Shown here: piece by piece, positions 26,864 to 32,516 of the stretch
Numbering within the stretch: the first letter of the stretch is position 1
Layout: each line of letters begins with the position of its first letter
Assembly (NCBI GenBank): GCA_963169235.1
Contig: CAUJCX010000050.1
Span: 1 to 32,516 of the forward strand
Length of the DNA stretch: 32,516 nt
Source: Actinomycetota bacterium
GTDB taxonomy: Bacteria; Actinomycetota; Thermoleophilia; Miltoncostaeales; Miltoncostaeaceae
Direction: 5' to 3'
Position numbers and translations under genes: made by a program
The notes under the pieces: model-generated
What the model was told of the DNA's origin: nothing
Databases searched by the model: none
Seen by the model: the letters and a program-made list of their open reading frames with translations, nothing else

Positions 26864-28516
26864 CTACTGCGCGTCCTCGCGGCAGCGCCCCAGGGCGGCC
26901 ACCACGGCGCGGAACGCGGCCATGGTGATGCCCCCGTCGACGCCGGCGCCCCACGCCCGGCGGTCACCGACCCCGGCGTAGACGTACGCGACGGCCCGGG
27001 CGTCGCTGCCCGCACCCAGCGCGTGCTGGGCGAAGTCGTGTACCTCCACCACCCCGCCGGCCACGGTGGTGAGGCTGGCCACGAACGCGGCCACCGGGCC
27101 GTCGGCCCACGCGCGCACGACGTGCTGGCCCCGGTCGTCGTACAGCACCGACACCACCTCGTCGCCGCCGCGCACCGACGCCTGGGTGCACTTCACGAGC
27201 TCCAGGCCGCGGGGCTCCATGAACAGCGCGTCGAACTCGCGGCGCACGCGCTCGGCGTCGATCACGGCGCCGTCCTCCTCCGCCACCTGCTGGATGCGGC
27301 GGCCGAACTCCACGCGCATGTCGTACGGCAGGTCGAGGCCGTGCTCCTCGCGCATCACGTGGGCCACGCCCCCCTTGCCCGACTGGCTGTTGACCCGCAC
27401 GATGGCCTCGTACGTGCGGCCCACGTCGGCCGGGTCGATGGGCAGGTACGGCACCGTCCACAGTGGCTCGGTGCGGGCCTTCATCCCCTTGGCGATGGCG
27501 TCCTGGTGCGATCCCGAGAACGCCGTGTACACCAGGTCGCCCGCGTACGGGTGACGCGGATGCACGGGCAGGTCTGTGCACTCCTCGGCCACGCGGCGCA
27601 CGTCGTCGATGCTGCTCAGGTCAAGGCCGGGTGCGACGCCGGAGGCGTGCAGGTTCATCGCCATGGTGATGAGGTCGGCGTTGCCCGTGCGCTCGCCGTT
27701 GCCGAACAGCGTGCCCTCCACGCGCTCGGCCCCCGCCATGACGGCCAGCTCGCTGGCGGCCACCGCGCAGCCGCGGTCGTTGTGCGTGTGGGCGCTCAGC
27801 TCGATGTCGTCGCGTCGCGTCAGGTGGCGCGACATCCACTCGATGCGGTCGGCGTACACGTTGGGGGTGTCCACCTCCACGGTGGCGGGCAGGTTGACGA
27901 TCACCCGCCGCCCGGGCTCAGGGTCGAGCGCGTCGACCACCGCGTCGCACACGTCGCGGGCGAAGTCCAGCTCGGTCAGCACGAAGCTCTCGGGCGTGTA
28001 CTCGAAGCGCAGATCCGTGCCGTCGAGCGTGGGGGCCAGCTCACGGCACAGCGTCGCCGCGTCCACCGCGATCTGCTTCACCCCGTCGCGGTCGAGCCCG
28101 AACACCACCTCGCGTTGCACGGCGTTGGTGGAGTTGTAGAAGTGCACGATCGCCCGGCGGGCGCCCTTGAGCGACTCGAACGTGCGGCGGATGAGGTGCT
28201 CGCGGCACTGGGTCAGCACCACCAGCGTGACGTCGTCGGGCACGTCCCCCGACTCGATCATGTGCCGCACGAAGTCGAACTCCACCTGGGACGCCGAGGG
28301 GAACGCCACCTCGATGTCGCGAAAGCCCACGTCCACCAGCAGGCGGAAGAATCGTCGTTTGCGCTCCACGTCCATCGGGCGTGCAAGCGCCTGGTTGCCG
28401 TCGCGCAGGTCGGTGGAGACCCACACCGGCGGGTGGTCGATCACGGCGTCCGGCCATGTGCGGTCGGTCAGCCGCACGGGGGCCTGGGGGGCGTACTTGT
28501 GGGAAGGCATCGGCAT
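26864..28516 (-). CDS. leuA: 2-isopropylmalate synthase, actinobacterial/yeast type
   Basis: LeuA condenses acetyl-CoA with 2-oxoisovalerate, the first committed step of leucine synthesis. The 550-residue protein starts PMPSHKYAP and has the catalytic-barrel motif STDLRDGNQALARPM (about 34-48). The metal-ligand histidines are in SAHTHNDRG (about 241-249), and GNGERTGNADL (about 269-279) follows. The C-terminal regulatory domain (about 425-550) with VKCTQASVRGGDE and the glycine-rich end AGVDGGI is intact, so leucine feedback inhibition is expected. The ATG at 28516 has GGAG about eight bases upstream; an ATG six bases later also fits. The KYxP start and overall length match the TIGR00970-like form of actinobacteria and fungi. 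It is preceded by a Leu/Val/Ile-rich leader ORF. Confidence 0.97.
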   Translation of the reverse strand: MPMPSHKYAPQAPVRLTDRTWPDAVIDHPPVWVSTDLRDGNQALARPMDVERKRRFFRLLVDVGFRDIEVAFPSASQVEFDFVRHMIESGDVPDDVTLVVLTQCREHLIRRTFESLKGARRAIVHFYNSTNAVQREVVFGLDRDGVKQIAVDAATLCRELAPTLDGTDLRFEYTPESFVLTELDFARDVCDAVVDALDPEPGRRVIVNLPATVEVDTPNVYADRIEWMSRHLTRRDDIELSAHTHNDRGCAVAASELAVMAGAERVEGTLFGNGERTGNADLITMAMNLHASGVAPGLDLSSIDDVRRVAEECTDLPVHPRHPYAGDLVYTAFSGSHQDAIAKGMKARTEPLWTVPYLPIDPADVGRTYEAIVRVNSQSGKGGVAHVMREEHGLDLPYDMRVEFGRRIQQVAEEDGAVIDAERVRREFDALFMEPRGLELVKCTQASVRGGDEVVSVLYDDRGQHVVRAWADGPVAAFVASLTTVAGGVVEVHDFAQHALGAGSDARAVAYVYAGVGDRRAWGAGVDGGITMAAFRAVVAALGRCREDAQ

Positions 28517-28585
28517 CGCTCGTCTCCTGGCATGAAGGGTGCACGCACACGCGGGCACGGAGGGTGACGGGTATGTCGAAGCGTT

Positions 28586-28599
28586 CCCCCTACCGGGGG
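28586..28599 (-). promoter_or_regulatory. Leader hairpin at the stop codon of the leuA leader ORF
   Basis: On the minus strand CCCCC (28599-28595), GGTA, then GGGGG (28590-28586) form a 5-bp stem with a tetraloop that contains the leader's TAG. A ribosome terminating or stalled on the leader would affect this structure. Confidence 0.45.
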
Positions 28600-28664
28600 A
28601 GGATCACGAGCACGAGCAGGCGGCCGGCCAACGGCGGCGACGCGATGTGGGAGGGCTCGTGCAT
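28590..28664 (-). CDS. leuA leader peptide (attenuation-type), 24 residues
   Basis: An ATG at 28664 opens a 24-codon frame ending with TAG at 28592-28590, 73 bases before leuA. Residues 16-22 are LLVLVIL, encoded by CTG CTC GTG CTC GTG ATC CTC: seven consecutive branched-chain amino-acid codons. In known leu and ilv operons, ribosomes stalling at such codons during starvation switch on the structural gene. The peptide starts MHEPSHI and shows no other feature. Minus-strand TACCCT (28677-28672) lies seven bases before the ATG, so the leader is probably translated from a leaderless transcript. The codon run can pair with the leuA ribosome site (28527-28519), which suggests translational rather than purely transcriptional attenuation. 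A chance ORF of this composition in this position is unlikely. Confidence 0.8.
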   Translation of the reverse strand: MHEPSHIASPPLAGRLLVLVILPR

Positions 28665-28671
28665 GGCGCGC

Positions 28672-28677
28672 AGGGTA
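28672..28677 (-). promoter_or_regulatory. Candidate -10 box of the leuA leader transcript
   Basis: TACCCT on the minus strand ends seven bases before the leader ATG at 28664, a leaderless spacing. A weak TGAGGC lies 18 bases further upstream, inside the 3' end of the hydrolase gene. Confidence 0.5.
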
Positions 28678-28698
28678 GCACGGCGGCGGCCGATCGCC

Positions 28699-29709
28699 TC
28701 ATGCCGTCTCGCCCGCCGGGGCCTCGCGCTCCCTGCGCGAGCGTTCGGCCACGCCCCGCATCCAGCGGGCGGCCCCGTCGATGGCCTCGTCGCTGGTGGT
28801 CGAGAACACGTGGTCCGCGTCGGGGATGTAGCGCATGTACACCGACGGGCAGCCGCCCAGGAGCGCGGCCCGCTCGAGGCTGGTGCCGTCGGACGCCGGC
28901 ACCAGGCGGTCGGCGTCGGCCTGCAGGATGGCCAGAGGCACCCGCAGCGCCCCGACCCACCGTCCCGAGACGGCGGCGGTGGCCTCGGGGCCGCGTGAGG
29001 CCCACCACGTGCGGTACGTCCACACCTCGGCGTGCTCGGGCGCGTCGGTGGGGCCCGCCGCGCGCCGCACGATGACGATGCGGTCGCCGTTGTCCTCCGG
29101 TGTCACCACCGACAGGCTGCGGTGCGCGCGTATCGTCATCTCCGAGTAGCTGGGCTCCGACCCGTACTTCTCCCAGCGGTGCCGCAGCGCCCCGGGCAGC
29201 GACAGCGGGTGCGCGAACGTGCACACCCCCACCACCTCGGGCGGCTCGTGCACCGCCTGGTAGTACGTCACCAGCGTGGCGCCCATGCTGTACCCCGCCA
29301 GGATCACCCGGCGGTAGCCGATGCGGCGCAGGAGGCCCATGGCCGCGTCGATGTCCAGCGGCACCCGGTTCACCAGCCCCGTGCCGAAGAACGCGCCGAA
29401 GTTGGCCATGCGCGTGTTCATGGTGAGCACGCTGAACCCATGCTGGGCCAGGCCGAACGCCAGCCGGCGGGGGAAGCCCGACAGGTAGTTGCCCACCGAG
29501 CCGTGCACCACCATCACCGCCACCCGGCGATGGGGCGCGTCCTTGTCGTGGGGCCGGAACATCATCGCGTCCCACGAGTGGCCGTCCTCGGTCTCGAGCA
29601 CGTGCATGCGGGTCTCGAGCCGGTGATCGTCGCGCCCGAACCGGGGCCCGCGGGGCAGGCGCGGCCGGGCACGCCGTGGGGCGCTGGGGCTGGGGGCGTC
29701 GGTGCTCAC
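28699..29709 (-). CDS. Alpha/beta hydrolase, second of a tandem pair
   Basis: The 336-residue protein starts at a GTG that overlaps the upstream hydrolase's TGA (GTGA). It has the alpha/beta-hydrolase elements: an oxyanion-side strand VAVMVVHGSVGNYLSG (about 63-78), the nucleophile elbow GYSMG with S141, a candidate acid in QADADR (D265 or D267) and the catalytic His in PDADHVF (H300). Between the elbow and the acid lies an unusual cap segment with VWTYRTWWASRGPEA (229-243), shared with its neighbour. The N-terminal 30 residues are Arg/Pro-rich, with no signal peptide. Substrate is unknown: esterase, thioesterase or peptidase activity are all possible. The paralogue next door is 39 residues shorter and clearly homologous, so tandem duplication is likely. 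Confidence 0.88.
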   Translation of the reverse strand: MSTDAPSPSAPRRARPRLPRGPRFGRDDHRLETRMHVLETEDGHSWDAMMFRPHDKDAPHRRVAVMVVHGSVGNYLSGFPRRLAFGLAQHGFSVLTMNTRMANFGAFFGTGLVNRVPLDIDAAMGLLRRIGYRRVILAGYSMGATLVTYYQAVHEPPEVVGVCTFAHPLSLPGALRHRWEKYGSEPSYSEMTIRAHRSLSVVTPEDNGDRIVIVRRAAGPTDAPEHAEVWTYRTWWASRGPEATAAVSGRWVGALRVPLAILQADADRLVPASDGTSLERAALLGGCPSVYMRYIPDADHVFSTTSDEAIDGAARWMRGVAERSRREREAPAGETA

Positions 29710-30599
29710 GCGTGCGCCCTCAGCCAGCGCAGCACGTGCTGCATGGTGATGATCTCGCGGTCTTTGAAGAAGTGGGTGGCGCCCTCGATCATCTGCAACG
29801 TCACGTCCCGGTTGCCGGCGCGCCGGGCCACGTCGGCCAGCCGCGGGGCCTCCTCGGGAAACACCACGGTGTCGGCCGTGCCCTGCAGCATCAGGATGGG
29901 GGCCCACACGCCCCCGATCTGCAGGTGCGTCTTGGCGGGGTACGCCTCGGGCCCGCGGGAGTGCCACCACGTGCGGTACGTGTAGACCTCGCTGTCCTTG
30001 GGCTGGCGGGTGGGCCCGCGGCTGCGCTCGATCACGAACAGCCGGTCGTCCTCGGCACCCTGCTTGCTGTGCACGATGGGCTCGGCGGTGGCGTACAGCG
30101 TCTCGTAGTCGGGCTCGGCGCCCCAGCGCCGGGCGCGCAGCTCGAGCGACTCCGGCAGCCCCCACGGCGCGCCGAACAGCACCAGCCCGCGCAGCCACGG
30201 CACGTGCCGGGTGGCCGCCCAGCGCGTCGCCAGCGTCGCGCCGCTCGAGTAGCCCATCGCCACCAGGTCGGTGAACCCCTCCTCGCGCAGCCACCGCACC
30301 GCCACGTCGATGTCGCGGCGCGCCTTGTCGAAGATGCCGGGGCCGAACAGCTGGCCCACGTTGCCCATGCGGGTCTCGATGACCAGCACCGGGAAGCCCG
30401 CGCGCGCCACCTGGGGCGCGATGAACCTCAGCGTGCCCACCAGGAAGTTGCCCATGATGCCGTGCACGTGGTAGCAGGCCGTGCGACGTCCCGAGGCCCG
30501 CTCGCGGTGCCGGGTGGCGCGCTCGTCGATCACCAGCAACGCGTCGTGCGTGGCCCCGTCGATCGCGGTCAGCGTGACGAGGCGGTGGTCAACCGCCAC
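29706..30599 (-). CDS. Alpha/beta hydrolase, first of a tandem pair
   Basis: The 297-residue protein has a GTG start with GGGAGG about seven bases upstream. Visible catalytic parts are HVHGIMGNFLVG (44-55), the nucleophile elbow GYSSG (116-120, S118), the acid D243 in QGTADTVVF and the His H276 in EGATHFF. The cap region carries VYTYRTWWHSRGPEAYPAK (205-223), matching the same motif in the next gene. No signal peptide or membrane helix is visible, so it should act in the cytoplasm. It sits 26 bases after a flavin-reductase-like gene and overlaps the second hydrolase by four bases, so the three are probably one operon. Its substrate is not apparent. Confidence 0.88.
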   Translation of the reverse strand: MAVDHRLVTLTAIDGATHDALLVIDERATRHRERASGRRTACYHVHGIMGNFLVGTLRFIAPQVARAGFPVLVIETRMGNVGQLFGPGIFDKARRDIDVAVRWLREEGFTDLVAMGYSSGATLATRWAATRHVPWLRGLVLFGAPWGLPESLELRARRWGAEPDYETLYATAEPIVHSKQGAEDDRLFVIERSRGPTRQPKDSEVYTYRTWWHSRGPEAYPAKTHLQIGGVWAPILMLQGTADTVVFPEEAPRLADVARRAGNRDVTLQMIEGATHFFKDREIITMQHVLRWLRAHA

Positions 30600-30625
30600 G
30601 GAAAGCCTCCCGCGCCGCGCTCACG

Positions 30626-31108
30626 TCAGTCCGCCACCGAGCGGTAGCCGCGGTTCCAGTACACCAGCGGGGTCGCGTCGCTGGTGACGGCCTGGAGCAC
30701 GCGCCCCACCAGCACCGTGTGGTCACCGCCGTCGAGCGCCATGTGGTGTGCACACGACAGCCGGGCGACGCCCAGGGGCAGCAGCGGCTCGCCGAACGGG
30801 CCCTCGTCGGGTTGCAGCCCGTCCCAGCGCCCGGGATCCCAGCGGGCGAAACGGGTGGACAGGTCGTCCTGCGCACGCGACAGCACGTGCACCGTGAAGC
30901 CCGGGGCCCCCACCAGCCCCTCGTGGCTGTGCGCCGATTCGGCCACGCACACCAGCACCAGCGGCGGGTCGAGCGACAGCGACGAGAACGACGACGCCGT
31001 CATGGCGACGGGCTCGTCGCGGTACCGGGCGGTCACGACGGTGACCCCGCTGGCCCAGCGGGCCAGCGCGGCGCGGAAGTGCTGGGGATCGACGTCGGCG
31101 AGGCTCAC
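30626..31108 (-). CDS. Flavin reductase-like FMN-binding protein
   Basis: Members of this split-barrel family bind FMN or FAD and supply reduced flavin to monooxygenases, or act as NAD(P)H:flavin oxidoreductases. The 160-residue protein is close to the usual length. It starts DPQHFRAALARWASGVTVVTA and has the flavin-phosphate-binding AMTASSFSSLSLDPPLVLVCV (first 20: AMTASSFSSLSLDPPLVLVC). It ends with a DHTVLVGRVLQAV strand. The GTG at 31108 has GGGAG five bases upstream. No monooxygenase gene lies next to it; its neighbours are two alpha/beta hydrolases downstream and a secreted protein 36 bases upstream. A combined ring-oxidation and ester-cleavage pathway would fit, but is only a guess. 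Confidence 0.93.
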   Translation of the reverse strand: MSLADVDPQHFRAALARWASGVTVVTARYRDEPVAMTASSFSSLSLDPPLVLVCVAESAHSHEGLVGAPGFTVHVLSRAQDDLSTRFARWDPGRWDGLQPDEGPFGEPLLPLGVARLSCAHHMALDGGDHTVLVGRVLQAVTSDATPLVYWNRGYRSVAD

Positions 31109-31144
31109 GTTGCTCCCAGGGCCGGTTTCTCGAGCGTGCCGAAA

Positions 31145-32335
31145 TTAGCGCACGACGGCCGTGAGCACCTGCGACTGGGCGCCCGGCGGAGCGACGCCGT
31201 AGTAGCCGCCCCGCGCCCCGCCGGACAACGGCAGCGCCACCGATGCCCAGGCCGCGCGGCGTCCCAGGAGGGCCGGCGCTGTGACGAACCGTCGTTGCCC
31301 GCGGGTGTCGTCGATGCGCGCCACCAGGCGTACCTTGCCGGTGCGCAGCGACCGGTAGACCACGCGGTCGACGTAGCCGCGCCGCACGCGCATGCGCTCG
31401 CGCCACGCCATGCGGGTGCCCGAGATGGTCGCCACCGGCACGGCGGGGGACGATTCGGGCAGCTGGGCCGGCCGGGTGAGGCGGCGCACCAGGCGACGGC
31501 GACCGGTGACGGTGTCGGTGACGTACATCCACACGCGGCTGCTGGACGTGCGGGTGAGGGTGTACGCGAAGAAGCGGCTCGACAGGTCGGCGCCCGCGAT
31601 GTGGAAGTCGTCGCCAGGGCGGGCCAGCGTCGTGACGCCCCGGCCCGGCGTCACCACCGTCACCCGGTCGCGCCCCCCGTCACCGTAGCCGTACAGCGCG
31701 CCCCGGATCGCCTCGCGCACCGCGACCGCCCCGTTGGGGGCCACCCACGCTCCGGTGGGCACGACCGGCGTCCACTGCAGCGAGCGCCGGTACACCACCC
31801 GCCGCGGGGCCCCGGCGAAGCCGTCGGCGTCGGCGGCCCGCAGGTCGCCCACCAGCGTCTCGCTCACGCGCCCGTCGCCCGCCCCGACGTCGCGCTGCCA
31901 GGCGACGCGCGGGCCCTCGACGTCGGCGCCGGTGATGCGGAAACCGGAGGCCGCCGTGGTCTCGGCCTCCAGCAGGTGGCGGCGTCCCGTGCGGATCTCG
32001 ACGGCGTCCAGGCGCCGTAGCCCCGAGTTGCCGGTGATCAGCGTGACCACCCGGTCGCGGTACGCGCCCACAAGCGTGACCGGGTCGCACGCGCCGCGTG
32101 CGCGGATGCCCTTGACGCGCAGCGCCTTGCCGCCGCTGCGGCGGGCGGCCCACACCTCGGTGGGGCCGGTGGGCCCCAGGCAGCGGGTCCACACGATGTA
32201 GCGATCGCTCTGCACCACCTGGCGCACGACGCCGGTCTGCGTGGCCACCACCCGCGCGCGGGGGGCCGCGTCGGCCGCCGCGGCGACGGCGCAGGCCGCA
32301 CAGAGGCCCAGGAGGACGGCGGGACGTAGGCGCAC
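31145..32335 (-). CDS. Secreted protein of unknown function, probable beta-propeller
   Basis: The 396-residue protein has an N-terminal signal peptide (about 1-23: short basic start, then LLGLCAACAVAAAADA). The mature part is a series of short beta-strand-rich units containing patterns such as DRYIVWTR, GPRVAWQRD, SRFFAYTL, GTRMAWRER and GRRAAWASV. This periodicity is typical of TolB/WD-like propellers without a conserved motif. No catalytic residues or membrane anchor are visible, and the cysteines of the signal do not form a lipobox. The GTG at 32335 has a TAGGCT -10-like box six bases upstream, suggesting a leaderless transcript. The flavin reductase starts 36 bases after its stop and may be co-transcribed. 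Confidence 0.8.
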   Translation of the reverse strand: MRLRPAVLLGLCAACAVAAAADAAPRARVVATQTGVVRQVVQSDRYIVWTRCLGPTGPTEVWAARRSGGKALRVKGIRARGACDPVTLVGAYRDRVVTLITGNSGLRRLDAVEIRTGRRHLLEAETTAASGFRITGADVEGPRVAWQRDVGAGDGRVSETLVGDLRAADADGFAGAPRRVVYRRSLQWTPVVPTGAWVAPNGAVAVREAIRGALYGYGDGGRDRVTVVTPGRGVTTLARPGDDFHIAGADLSSRFFAYTLTRTSSSRVWMYVTDTVTGRRRLVRRLTRPAQLPESSPAVPVATISGTRMAWRERMRVRRGYVDRVVYRSLRTGKVRLVARIDDTRGQRRFVTAPALLGRRAAWASVALPLSGGARGGYYGVAPPGAQSQVLTAVVR

Positions 32336-32341
32336 CAGGGA

Positions 32342-32347
32342 AGCCTA
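32342..32347 (-). promoter_or_regulatory. Candidate -10 box of the secreted propeller gene (leaderless)
   Basis: TAGGCT on the minus strand ends six bases before the GTG at 32335 and fits TANNNT. No ribosome site separates them. Confidence 0.45.
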
Positions 32348-32417
32348 GCGTGCCGTCCGACCGCGGCCCGGGACGTCATACTCACCACCGCTGCCCACCC
32401 ACTCGTCAAGGATCGTG

Positions 32418-32516
32418 ATGGCTGACTTCTCGCTGGCCGAGGCCGTGCTCTTCTCGCTCGCGGAGGACAGCGGCGTGATGCCCGACGACGACCTGCTGGA
32501 GCGGGTCGAGAAGGCG
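32418..32516 (+). CDS. Start of an unidentified gene, cut off by the window end
   Basis: An ATG at 32418 with AAGGA about five bases upstream opens a frame that stays open for 33 codons to the end of the window. The visible part begins MADFSLAEAVLFSLAED and is acidic (LLERVEKA at the end), with a likely amphipathic helix. Too little is present to assign a family. It is divergent from the secreted propeller gene. Confidence 0.6.
   Translation, partial: MADFSLAEAVLFSLAEDSGVMPDDDLLERVEKA

Noticed and set aside
28517-28558. Longer LeuA starting at 28558.
   Set aside because: The ATG at 28516 has a GGAG site and the family's typical start; the extension covers the leader region and the ribosome site.

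Overview
The window is a very GC-rich (roughly 75 %), gene-dense chromosomal segment from what looks like an actinobacterium. Supporting signs are strong GC at third codon positions, many GTG/TTG starts, 1-4 base stop/start overlaps, TANNNT-type -10 boxes placed 6-9 bases before start codons (leaderless-style transcripts), a yeast/actinobacterial-type LeuA, and a groES-groEL operon under a CIRCE operator. The giant proteins with Ig-like, FG-GAP and CSLREA modules recall the class Thermoleophilia (Solirubrobacterales, Patulibacter, Conexibacter). That placement is an inference from protein style only; no rRNA is present to test it.

Positions 1-19381 hold two giant surface-protein genes facing each other. 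The first (+, 1-8198) is truncated by the window edge. It encodes a secreted array of Ig/fibronectin-like modules carrying two predicted seven-bladed propellers: a Ca-binding FG-GAP one and one built from an unfamiliar 66-residue repeat. The second (-, 16479-8353) has a signal peptide, two CSLREA modules, a mucin-like linker, a seven-blade propeller, a beta-helix, cadherin-like and Ig-like repeats, a C-terminal membrane helix and a basic cytoplasmic tail. It is the last gene of a three-gene operon joined by 4-base stop/start overlaps. Ahead of it come a membrane GAF-GGDEF diguanylate cyclase with intact GGDEF and RxxD sites (19381-17756) and a two-helix membrane protein with a degenerate histidine-kinase ATPase domain (17759-16476). 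A good match to a sigma-28 (FliA/WhiG-type) promoter lies about 70 bases upstream. Together these suggest a c-di-GMP-linked surface adhesion or signalling module, which is the most interesting system in the window.

Positions 19382-24145 carry housekeeping genes on the minus strand: groES-groEL with CIRCE and two hairpins after groEL, and an rph-rdgB-membrane protein operon with overlapping stops and starts. Divergent from rph is a plus-strand operon of an ECF-type sigma factor, an unrecognised 89-residue protein and an MscS-like channel (24146-25834), followed by a sirtuin deacylase (26062-26817).

A strong hairpin separates the sirtuin from convergent leuA (28516-26864). Upstream of leuA is a short leader ORF with seven consecutive Leu/Val/Ile codons, a likely attenuation element. 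Further along the minus strand are a flavin-reductase-like gene and two tandem paralogous alpha/beta hydrolases (31108-28699), preceded by a secreted probable beta-propeller protein (32335-31145). A plus-strand gene begins at 32418 and runs off the window. No tRNA, rRNA, CRISPR array, insertion sequence or prophage gene was seen.
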